Source: Amoeboaphelidium occidentale (taxonomy: Eukaryota > Aphelidiomycota > Aphelidea). From it: 44,097 nt of DNA. Positions 9,703 to 19,315 of this stretch are shown here, piece by piece. Every line of letters starts with the position of its first letter. Within the stretch, counting starts at the first letter, position 1. Under the pieces are notes generated by a model that saw nothing but the letters and a program-made list of their open reading frames with translations, ran no database searches and was not told the DNA's origin. The position numbers and the translations under genes were made by a program. The stretch spans positions 9,522 through 53,618 of the forward strand of contig JALGPX010000088.1 of NCBI GenBank assembly GCA_023515795.1, given 5' to 3'.

Positions 9703-10053
9703 ATGGCAAAAGTTAAGAAGAAAGTTGTACATCGTAAGTGCGATCATGGCGGACGTTGGGAGACTTGTGTTCCTTGTGGTGGGTCTCAAATCTGTGAGCA
9801 TAAGAAGCGCCGCTCTCGTTGTAAGGAGTGCGGAGGCTCTGAGCTTTGTCGCCATGGCTCAAGGCATAATCAGTGTAGGCCATGTGGTGGTGCTTCTTGC
9901 TGTGCACATGGCAACTGGAAGCCAACTTGTAAACAATGTAAGGGCTCTGGTATTTGTGACCATAACAACGTTAAATGGAGATGCAAACTATGTCAATGCT
10001 TTCGAGCTGATTTTGCGTCTATTAGCGTTTCAGCGGATAGATCTTTCATGTAA
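9703..10053 (+). CDS. Cys/His tandem-repeat protein (putative zinc-binding)
   Basis: A 116-residue basic protein made of about five copies of a ~20-residue unit with the pattern I/L-C-x-H-x(5)-C-x(2)-C-x-G-S. Examples are ICEHKKRRSRCKECGGS and LCRHGSRHNQCRPCGG. The paired Cys and His suggest zinc coordination. Similar CxH...CxxCGG arrays occur in proteins of algae, oomycetes and some fungi, with unknown function. The start at 9703 is the first ATG; the gene diverges from SDHA with 69 bases between starts. The last ~15 residues after LCQCFRADF break the pattern, so a missed 3' intron is possible. No nuclear, DNA-binding or RNA-binding role can be proven from sequence alone. Confidence 0.7.
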   Translation: MAKVKKKVVHRKCDHGGRWETCVPCGGSQICEHKKRRSRCKECGGSELCRHGSRHNQCRPCGGASCCAHGNWKPTCKQCKGSGICDHNNVKWRCKLCQCFRADFASISVSADRSFM

Positions 10054-10128
10054 TTTCAACCATGACGATACTTTAGAAAGAGGTATCAAGTCTTTTTAAT
10101 GCACTTAAACATGCTGAAACCAGGAATA

Positions 10129-10340
10129 ACTTGAGGTGTAAGTTGAAACTTTAGAATAGCACGGAATCATGTAGTGAGACGGACGCATGGACCTTTTTAT
10201 TCGTGTATCTGAGCTTATCAGCATCGCCTTTCGCTAAAGCTCCAGGCTCGCAATTAAATAAACGAATAGTGATTCCTTCTAACAATCTGCTTTTCTTGGA
10301 AATCACGATGGCAGAAAACGGCAGCATTTTGCCTTTGGAA
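10129..10340 (+). repeat. Upstream copy of the LSM5 5' region with one hybrid 115-bp unit
   Basis: This block ends at an N and repeats the sequence resuming at 10342. It contains one copy of a unit beginning AAGTTGAAACTTTAGAATAG (10140), then the LSM5 leader and the first 11 LSM5 codons. The left half of its unit matches the unit at 10353, while the right half, from TATCTGAGCTTATC on, matches the unit at 10468. It therefore looks like a one-unit recombinant allele of the two-unit array downstream. Confidence 0.8.
10308..10340 (+). pseudogene. Truncated duplicate of the LSM5 start
   Basis: Eleven codons (MAENGSILPLE) identical to the start of the intact LSM5 gene at 10636, cut off by the N at 10341. 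The upstream leader is also duplicated with one visible base difference (CGAATAGTG versus CCAATAGTG). This is more likely a second haplotype or contig end than a functional gene. Confidence 0.75.
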
Positions 10341-10341
10341 N
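10341..10341. other. Assembly N joining two copies of the same locus
   Basis: A single N sits exactly where the upstream copy of the LSM5 leader stops and a second copy begins at ACTTGAGGTG. This suggests a contig join rather than a base-call ambiguity. Confidence 0.85.
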
Positions 10342-10352
10342 ACTTGAGGTGT

Positions 10353-10582
10353 AAGTTGAAACTTTAGAATAGCACGGAATCATGTAGTGAGACGGACGCA
10401 TGGACCTTTTTATTCGTGAACTTATGCTTATCAGCATCGCCTAGAGCTGAAGCTCCAGGCTCGCAATAAGTTGAAACTTTAGAATAGCACGTCACCATGA
10501 ACTGGGACGGATCCATGGTTAGTTTTATTCGTGTATCTGAGCTTATCAGCATCGCCTTTCGCTAAAGCTCCAGGCTCGCAAT
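10353..10582 (+). repeat. Two tandem 115-bp units upstream of LSM5
   Basis: Units start at 10353 and 10468 with AAGTTGAAACTTTAGAATAG and end near AAGCTCCAGGCTCGCAAT. They are about 80% identical by eye, with no indel that I could see. The minus strand translates through both units (CEPGASALGDADK and CEPGALAKGDADK), but many differences change the amino acid, so coding is doubtful. The second unit runs directly into the LSM5 leader. Confidence 0.8.
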
Positions 10583-10635
10583 TAAATAAACCAATAGTGA
10601 TTCCTTCTAACAATCTGCTTTTCTTGGAAATCACG

Positions 10636-10989
10636 ATGGCAGAAAACGGCAGCATTTTGCCTTTGGAATTATTAGACAAATGTATTGGCTCACGGCTGTG
10701 GGTCATAATGAAGGATGAGAAGGAAGTTGCAGGAACGTTAACGGGATTTGACGATTTCGTAAGTAAGTTTTTATTAGACTGCTTCCTAAACGCTCATGCT
10801 TTTAATTCTTAATGGAAAGATATGGTACTGGAGGACACTGTTGAATTGTAGATCATCCTATTTAAGCATTCTTACGTGTTTAGTGTAAGAAAAGATGGTA
10901 AACTGATCAAGAAACCTATCGGAGAAATGCTGTTAAATGGCAGCAATGTTTGCATGTTGGTTCCAGGTTCTGATGGCCCAACGGAGTAA
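10636..10989 (+). CDS. LSM5: U6 snRNA-associated Sm-like protein LSm5
   Basis: Subunit of the LSm2-8 ring that binds the 3' end of U6 snRNA in the nucleus, and of the LSm1-7 ring in mRNA decapping. Three exons (10636-10762, 10820-10847, 10884-10989) encode 86 residues, the usual length. Sm1 is visible as LPLELLDKCIGSRLWVIMK and AGTLTGFDDFVNMVLEDTVE; Sm2 is MLLNGSNVCMLVPG. Introns are 57 nt (phase 1) and 36 nt (phase 2); the exon between them is only 28 nt. Both intron lengths are multiples of three but contain in-frame stops. AATAAA at 11002-11007 is 13 bases after the stop, and the convergent TBL gene ends 28 bases away. The upstream region holds a tandem repeat and a truncated duplicate of this gene's start. 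Confidence 0.95.
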
Positions 10990-11017
10990 GAAAAGCTTTA
11001 TAATAAAGAATGCATAT

Positions 11018-12335
11018 TTATTTATTAATGCCTTCCTCTTTAATGGCATTATACAAAAATAAGTTCCAGAAATCTGGTATGCCAGGAAGGCACCAATGAA
11101 GACAGTCTTCAACAACATTCTTCCTGGTCTTGTACTCTATGTGCCCATCAGGCCTCAAGTTAGTGTTTGAAATATTCAATACTTTAAAGAATGATAACCC
11201 CAATTCTGATGCTGTTTCATGCCATATAACCTCTGTCTGAATAGGAATCTGCCATCGGTAACGATCAATTCTTCGAGTATATGATTGCTGCTGCGATAAT
11301 ATCTGAGATTTCTCAGGTTTATCACATCCATAGTGACCTGAGGATGAGGTCCGGTAATACACTGCTTTACCCTTAAAATTATTTTTTAAATACTGAAGTA
11401 CTGCTCGTACGGTAGCATCATACTTCTCAAAGTGTTTATCAATCTTATGCCAATGATGTCCAACGCTCATAATCATGTAGTCAATCTTTTCATTTTCTAA
11501 AATATTAGACCAAGTTTCATTCAGAAGTAGTGCATTTGTGTCCAATATGTCCGATTGTTTCAAGATCTCTTGAGCATTTACGAGATACTTTGACCAAAGA
11601 AAACAAAATCTTGTGCCACTACTCAAAGTAAAGCATTCAGGCTGTAACGAAGTATTATGTACTTGATTACCAAGGAGAAAACGCAAAGAATTGTACTGTT
11701 GTCTCATTAAAGAATCTCCAACGAACAGAACAGTCTTGTCTCTAAGAAGCTGTCCAAAATTATCTGGATTGAAAGGCTCTAGAATACAAGAGTTCGGTAT
11801 CCATTGATATTTAAGAATATCAAAACTTTTCTTTCTGCATGCTGTGTCGCCAGCAATATGACATCGCACCTGTTTTCCAGAATCGCAATCATCTTGATAT
11901 GAGTACGCGTACTTAGATAGCTGCTCTGGTTCTGATACAGATTTATCGAAATGAAGTACTGGCAGCCATGAGCCATTTAAATAATCAAAAGTGTTCCCTT
12001 GAAACGAACACTTGGGTTTCAACTGTTCAGACGTGCTGTTAATGCAACTCAAGTGCCTAGAGCAATTGATCTGTTCATCATTTCTAAAGGCAATCTGTTC
12101 CTTTGGTTGAAAATTCCTTCTGTGCTTTTGCCTGCTCATCCTGATATCGGAATCTCCAATATTGAGTGTTGTTTCAGGGACGGTTTCAACTAAACTTTCT
12201 GGTTGATAACTCAGCCGGGCAAATATATAATAGACTAAATGTTATCAACATAATTGAATGGTTACAATTTAATTGTGAATAAGCACTTAGCAGTATCAAA
12301 ATTGCAATGAACAGAACGATTTTATGATCGCTCAT
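11018..12335 (-). CDS. PMR5/TBL-type GDSL/SGNH acyl-esterase, type II membrane protein
   Basis: Member of the trichome-birefringence-like/PC-esterase family, which adds or removes acetyl groups on cell-surface polysaccharides in the Golgi. Exons 12335-12266 and 12234-11018 give 428 residues. An N-terminal anchor (KIVLFIAILILL) is followed by a stem, the PMR5N-like region (CSFQGNTFDYLNGSW), the GDS block (LLRDKTVLFVGDSLMRQQYN) and the terminal DxxH block (EDCLHWCLPGIPDFWN). The intron is 31 nt if the donor is GTAACC (12235-12265); a 52-nt version from GTGCTT keeps the same frame and removes seven residues of the anchor. The family is best known in plants but also occurs in some early-diverging fungi. 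Substrate here is unknown. AATAAA overlaps the stop codon. Confidence 0.85.
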
Positions 12336-12410
12336 TGAGAGCGTTTGTTTACGGAAATACAAATAATCTGGGATAATGGGCCCATACCAAAAAAATGAGT
12401 CCTAAAGGTT

Positions 12411-15256
12411 TTATTGCCAGTCCGAAGCCAACTTCTTCTTGCGTGCAATTTCTTTCACGACTGCAATTGCGATAACTAGACCGACCATAACTGCAACTAA
12501 AGTAGGCTTTGAAAACTGTTCACCCAATTGATCAAAGTTGTTGGATGGTGTCTTTCTTGTACAGAATAAATCACCACCGTATGCAAATACTAATGTTGTT
12601 GATTCCATTTCTGAGGGAAACGAAATAATGCGTTTGTATGGAGTTGACTAGGAATTAAAATGAAATATAAAAGAATAGACTTACTTGATACATGTGAGTT
12701 AAGACTTCCTTAGGATTCTCCTCAAGAACGGCTTTGTAAGGGACCAACATTTCTTCCTTTTCATCAGCAGTTAAAGCATTAGGCAACTTAAAAGGTCGTC
12801 GTGGGTCAATCAGACTCTTGGAGAACGAAACAATTCTTCCATCATCAGTTCCAAACAATAATTCTCTTCTTGTTATTCCACTAGTTGTCTGTGTTACAGC
12901 CATACTTGAAACTCCGGCGTGGAGAAGATAAGATTGTCTCAATACATCCGGCAAATTACTTGAAAATGACGTAAAGTTACAACTTTCGAAGCGGACATCA
13001 GGAATAGTGCTCTCGTACAATTCTATGATGTTCACTTGTGGTATCAATTCAAACTTATTCTCTGCTCTTGAAAATGATTGCTTTGACCAAAAGTAGTAGG
13101 AAACCCAATTTTCGCTTTGAGCAATATGAACTGGTAATCCTGGTTGGAAATTGTCATGTTTAACGTGTTGTACAATCCTTCCTGACACCAAGTCAACAAG
13201 ATACAAATTCAACATTTCTTTCTTTTGATAAGATGTAGCAACAGCAATCAAGTTTGGATTCAAGTACTTGTATAAAACGCTTCTGTCTCCTAGAACTCTC
13301 CCAATTGAAGAGGAAACATCAAATTCAGCTTTCGAAGATGTAGAAACTATTTTCTCTTCTTTTCCAAATTCGATTTTCCATCTTTCTACGGCCTTCAATG
13401 AGCTACCAGAGCGAACTACTGAATATCCTTTGATAACACCATTCTGTTCGTCCATGTCAGTGAAAAACAGCTTTGTCAGGGTTTCTTCATCTAGAACAGC
13501 TTCCGTTACAGCATTATTTGGAAAAACAGCCACCTCTAAGGTGTTTCTATGGAACAAACCAAGTGCTTGTTCCCCATCAAGAAGTTTGGAAGGCAACATA
13601 AAAGCACTGGTATGTGGCTCATTAATCGGTGACTGTAGCTTCTCCTTAACTTCACCGACCAAAGCATCGACAACAAGTATGGAAGATTTTCCTTCATTCT
13701 TTGACACAATAGAAATCTGGGGCAAGTGGCCTGAGTGAACACTCTTCGTTAAAAAGAGTTGCAACGACGAGCTTTCAGGAAGGTACAAAGACCATGCAAT
13801 ATCACCATTCTCAGTTTTAATTGCAAAAATCTTGTTTGCTCTGGTTGCAACAATCAACAATTGTCTGAATCCAAATCGGTCCCTCTCAAGCCCAGTTTGA
13901 TTAATAACTTTTAGCTCATTGTCCAATTCAGTATTAGAAAACCTTTTCATGGCAGAGTTCAAATGATATTGCCATCTTCTTTGGAAGTTTTCAACAAAAT
14001 TAGATTCAGCATCTCTTACAAAATGGTTTCCTAATTGAGATGAAACTGGCAACTCAGTCCTTATCACATCAACAACATCGTGGAGAGCTTCTTCTCTACT
14101 CCACAACAACTTGTCATTCTTGAACATATGCAAACTTGAATCTTTTAGAGTTGCCAACCACATGACATCTTCAGCGGATGAGCGGTGAAGAAATATTTTC
14201 TCCGTCAACGATAAGTCGATATTGCCGTGCTTTAATGGAACAGTTGTTTCATATGAACCAACACTTATTTTCAATTGACCATCTTTAATTGAAGCAACAC
14301 ACTTATCAATTCTTGAGATTACTGGAATGTCTCCCTTCAACACCTTCTCAATTTTAAAATCACCTGAATCTTCCAAGTCTCCAACTACAACAGCATCATG
14401 ATATTTGACAGAAAAAGCTCTGTTGGTTAGACCCAAACTTAAGACAGTCTTTCCTTTGTCTATCTTCAATTTACCGACTTTTGGGGTAGAAACGGCATCA
14501 TTTAATACCAAACCGTAGATAAAGTCACCGGACGACCAAATAGCATTATTGTATGACCTTTCAAACAAAGATGCCTTTGAAATTGTCGCCTCTAACGGAA
14601 AATCTTTGATTAATTGGCCATCCTTTCTCTTGATCATGCGCAAGAACGCCTTTTCAGACTCATCTTCATTCTTTGCAACAACCGCATACAATCTCTCTTC
14701 GTCGACACTCAAAATGAACCCTCCTCTTACGCTTTCTTTTGAACACCACTTTAACTGGCCATCAGACTTTTGGACTTTACAAATAGACTCACCCAACACG
14801 TAAACATCATCCTTGAAAACAAAAGCTTTTCTGGCACATACTGCTGATGGCAAAACAGTGACCCATTCTACTTTATCTTCATCGTTTACATACTCTAAGC
14901 GAGTCAAACTGGAATTTACTGTACTTGACAACAAAGTATAATGCTCGCCGCCAAACCATTCCAACTTGTCACCTCCTTGCATCGTATAGCGTCTCTCTAC
15001 TGAACCATTAAACGGATTTAATCTGGCAACAATAGTCTTGTCAAAGTTAGACACCATCAAGCGCGGTTCTGCAACAGTTTCTGTAGGGAAGTACAAAGCC
15101 CTGTCAATCTTTCCAATTAACTTCTTATGCCTTTTAAAAATCAGAAGGAACCATAGCGTTAAGTTACCAGTCGATAATGCCAACTTCTTCGCGATGTATA
15201 GACGCATTGGCCAAGCTGAGCCACAATCCAACAATCAACAACAGCGATGCAAACAT
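12411..15256 (-). CDS. EMC1: ER membrane protein complex subunit 1
   Basis: Largest subunit of the EMC, which inserts and folds membrane proteins at the ER. Exons 15256-15168, 15130-12685 and 12647-12411 encode 923 residues. The N-terminus has a signal peptide (LLLIVGLWLSLANAS) and the EMC1 opening EEVGIIDW. A lumenal beta-propeller region follows. The C-terminus has SSMAVTQTTSGITRRELLFG, DGRIVSFSKSLIDPRRP and ESTTLVFAYGGDLF, then one transmembrane helix (TLVAVMVGLVIAIAVV) and a short cytosolic tail. Both introns are 37 nt (15131-15167, phase 2; 12648-12684, phase 0). An in-frame ATG at 15289 would lengthen the signal peptide by 11 residues. The stop is 75 bases from the next start on the same strand (TBL esterase). 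Confidence 0.93.
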
Positions 15257-15548
15257 GTTTAGAATAAAGCAGAGCGAAAGGGCAATCATCTGGCTTTTAT
15301 TTCTATCAGGCTAAGCTCACAGAACGGTAAGTGGTGTTAAGAATTTACATTTGCAGCCCTTCAGGATCAATGATCATACCTTCAAACAGGATGATATGCT
15401 ACGGCGTAAAGTTGAAACTCAATAAAGACACCAAGTGTAATCAAATCTCTAGAAAATTTTCCTATTTAAAACTTTTAAGCTTTGGGCGCTGTATCGATGA
15501 TGGCCAAGTTGTCGCCAAGCAATCGGCGTGATCGATTCAAACCTCACA

Positions 15549-18500
15549 ATGTCCGCAAAGGCAATATCTGAGTACGAGGGTAAAAGAATTCTGGCAAAAT
15601 GGCTTGTTAAGCCGCCTTCTTTCAATTCGCAAGGGAATGTTCAGGCACAGAGTGCTTTGTCTTTTGTGCCATCGACCAAACTTGCTCGTGTGCATTTAGA
15701 ACTTGCTGCTACTAATGAACAAAAGTACAAGCCTAATGCTCAAACTGAGTATGCTCCTCAAACAAAACAAGTTCCAGACCCAGCTTTAGTCAAGTCTGAA
15801 CTTCAAGGAATTTTCGCGGCATTGGAGAAACAGGAACCTTGGCTTCTAACCGACAAGCTCGTAGTAAAACCTGACCAGCTTATTAAGAGACGAGGAAAGC
15901 TGGGCTTATTGGGCATTAATTTGAGTTGGGCTGATACCAAGAAATGGATAGAAGATAGGGCTGGCACAAGAATTCAGGTAAGCTGCTTGTATGAGTTCGC
16001 GAAGATAGTTTAACAATTGTTAGGTTGATACTGTTTCGGGCGTATTAAAGAGCTTCATCATTGAGCCTTTTGTTCCTCATCCTCAAGAAACTGAGCATTA
16101 TATTTGCATTCAGTCTGTTCGTGAAGGTGATATGATTTTGTTTTATGATAAAGGTGGTATTGATGTTGGTGATGTTGATTCGAAAGCTACAAAGGTTTTG
16201 GTTCCTTCAGATGAGACTTTTACTGCTGTTCTACCAAAGATCAGGTCTGAATTATTGAAAGAAATCAAGAGTGATGACAAGAAACAAGTCTTGGTTGATT
16301 TTATTGGAAGACTTCACGCTGTGTACTCTGATTTGAACTTTACATACTTGGAAATCAATCCATTGGTTGTGCTAGACAGTAAACCACAACCTCAGGTCAT
16401 CTACCTTGATTTGGCTGCAAAAATTGATCAGACAGCTGACTTTGAAGCTGGTAAATATTGGGCTGAGGCTTTAGGTGGAAACACCATTGAGTTTCCTGCT
16501 CCTTTTGGAAGAGAACTCACAAGAGAAGAAGCATATATCGCTGAACTTGATGCGAAAACTGGTGCTTCATTGAAATTAACTGTGTTGAATCCTGAAGGAA
16601 GAATCTGGACCATGGTTGCTGGAGGAGGTGCTTCTGTTGTTTACTCGGATGCCATTTCTGCTCATGGATTTTCACATGAATTGGCCAATTATGGCGAGTA
16701 CTCTGGAGCTCCATCTGAAACTCAGACTTATGAGTATGCAAAAACGCTGTTGGACCTCATGACAAGAGGTTCACCAAATCCTAAAGGAAAAGTGCTTATT
16801 ATTGGTGGTGGTATTGCAAACTTTACTAATGTTGCTGCAACATTCAAGGGTATTGTGCGTTCTCTGAATGAATTTAAAGCTCGTTTGATCAAACATTCAG
16901 TCTCAATTTACGTCCGAAGAGGAGGACCAAATTATCAAGAAGGATTGAAATTGATGAGAGAATTAGGAGAGACTTTGGGAGTTCCTATTCATGTTTACGG
17001 TCCTGAAACTCATATTACTGCAATTGTTCCTCTAGCCTTAGGTGTCATGACGAAGGAGCAGTTGAAAATCGGAAATGCAAGCACTTCGTCATTTGCAGAC
17101 CAAGTATTCTACGGTGTGCCTGCAGAAGCTGCGTCTAACGCAAGTCTCGCTGCTGCCAAAAATGTCACATCTCCGGAAATTGTTTTGAGGGACACAACAA
17201 CTGATAACATTGCAAGATTTCCATCAACCCCTGTCTCTTCACATCCATGGTATCAGCCTTTCACAAAGGAAACCAGGGCTTTCATCTATGGAATGCAACC
17301 TAGAGCTGTTCAAGGAATGTTGGATTTTGATCACATGTGTCAGAGGAAGACACCAAGTGTTGCTGCAATGATTTATCCGTTTGGAGGATCCCACGTGCAG
17401 AAGTTCTACTGGGGTGACAAAGAAACTCTTTTGCCTGTAACAACGTCTATTAAAGATGCTGTTCAAAGATTTCCGGAGGTTGATGTCGTTGTAAACTTTG
17501 CTTCTTTTAGAAGTGTTTACGAATCCACTTTGGAATTACTGAACTATCCAACTATCAAGACAATCGCTATTATTGCTGAGGGTGTTCCGGAGAAACGTGC
17601 TAAACAGTTGTTGAAGATTGCTAATGACAAGGGTGTTTTGATTATTGGCCCTGCAACAGTAGGAGGAATCAAGCCTGGTTGTTTCAAAATTGGCAACACT
17701 GGGGGCATGATCGATAATATTGTTTCATCTAAATTGTATAGACCTGGAAGTGTCGCTTATGTCTCAAAGAGTGGAGGTATGAGCAATGAATTAAATAACA
17801 TGATTGCAAGATCATCAGGTACTCTTTATCTCGGATGTATTTCTAACTTGTAGATGGTGTTTATGAAGGTGTGGCTATAGGTGGTGATAGATACCCTGGA
17901 AGTACTTTCATCGATCATCTTTTGCGATTCCAGGATGATCAAAACTGTAAAATCTTAGTCTTGCTCGGCGAGGTTGGTGGAACAGAAGAGTATAAAGTTG
18001 CTGAAGCAATTAAGAAGGGCAGAATTACAAAGCCTGTTATTGCATGGTGTATTGGTACTTGCGCAGGAATGTTTGGTGCTGAAGTTCAGTTTGGACATGC
18101 TGGCGCTTTAGCTAACAGCAATCTTGAGACAGCTGAAGCTAAGAACAAAGCTCTTAAAGAAGCTGGTGCCGTTGTGCCTGATAACTTTGAGAACTTGCCT
18201 CAACTTTTGAACAAGGTTTACTCGGAACTAGTTCAGAAGAAGGTTATCATTCCTTCAGAAGAACCTCCTGTTCCTAAAGTTCCTATTGATTACGCTTGGG
18301 CTCAGGAACTTGGTCTTGTTCGTAAGCCAGCAAGTTTTGTGTCTACCATTTGTGATGACCGTGGACAAGAATTGTTGTACGCTGGAATGCCAATATCAAA
18401 GGTGTTCGATGAGAATATTGGAATCGGTGGTGTTGTTAGTTTGTTGTGGTTTAAACGTCGTTTGCCACAGTATGCCTGCCATTTTATTGAAATGGTACTC

Positions 18501-19175
18501 ATGCTTACGGCCGACCATGGACCTGCTGTTTCCGGTGCGCACAATACTATTGTCACTGCTCGTGCTGGCAAAGATTTGATTTCTAGTTTGGTTTCTGGTT
18601 TATTGACAATCGGAGATCGTTTTGGAGGAGCTTTAGACGGAGCAGCTGATATGTTCAGCAAGGCTTACGATGAAGGGTTATCTCCACAAGACTTTGTTGA
18701 TAAAATGAGAAAAGAGCGCAAGCTCATTCTTGGTATTGGTCACAAAATCAAGAGCAGGACAAATCCAGACTTGCGTGTTACAATTCTTACTGAATTTGCA
18801 AAGAAAAACTTTCCTCAAACACCGGTACTTGATTACGCAAGAAAAGTAGAAGCAATCACAACTGCAAAGAAAGATAACTTGATTTTAAATGTGGACGGTG
18901 CGGTCGGTGTACTATTTGTTGATTTGCTTCGTCATTCTGGTGCTTTCTCTCGTGAAGAAGCAGAAGAATACATAAAAATAGGAAGTTTGAACGGCCTGTT
19001 TGTTTTGGGTAGAAGCATCGGTTTTATCGGTCACTACCTTGATCAGAAGAGATTGAAACAAGGATTGTACAGACATCCTTACGATGATATTAGCTATTTG
19101 GTCGGAATGGACCAACCAGGTGCTAGTGTTTTAATAAGCGGGGAGAAACTGGGAGAAGTCTCAGGAAATGAATAA
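15549..19175 (+). CDS. ATP-citrate lyase, single-chain form
   Basis: Cytosolic enzyme that converts citrate, CoA and ATP to acetyl-CoA and oxaloacetate, feeding lipid synthesis and acetylation. Exons 15549-15977, 16024-17818 and 17854-19175 give 1181 residues, a full-length fused protein like the animal enzyme rather than the two-gene form of Ascomycota. Order: ATP-grasp-like region (NLVVKPDQ-type segment seen as [18 protein letters not shown]), CoA-binding and ligase region ([35 protein letters not shown]), the phospho-His segment EVQFGHAGA (His near 823) and a citrate-synthase-like C-terminus ([32 protein letters not shown]). Introns are 46 nt (phase 0) and 35 nt (phase 1, with CTAAC). The start at [12 protein letters not shown] matches the family. 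AATAAA at 19171-19176 overlaps the stop codon. Confidence 0.97.
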
Positions 19176-19176
19176 A
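19171..19176 (+). terminator. AATAAA overlapping the ATP-citrate lyase stop
   Basis: The stop TAA (19173-19175) is embedded in AATAAA. If it is used, the 3' UTR would be only about 10-30 bases. Confidence 0.5.
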
Positions 19177-19315
19177 TATCTGGGTGATAAGTATATAGGA
19201 CGTAATGAGGGTATGATCTTAGATTTACTGTGCTTCAAGGAATATTGGCGATAAGCGTGGAACTCCTTCGATCATCAAGGTAGTTTTTTCGCGATAACTG
19301 AAAGATTTTCAGCTA

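Noticed and set aside
10364-10706. Two minus-strand ORFs with similar sequences (CEPGASALGDADK, CEPGALAKGDADK)
   Set aside because: They are translations of the 115-bp tandem units; differences between units change amino acids freely, so there is no sign of protein-level constraint.
19176-19315. Heat-shock element upstream of Hsp78
   Set aside because: Candidate GAA/TTC triplets (for example in CTGAAAGATTTTCAG) do not have the two-base spacing of a canonical HSE.
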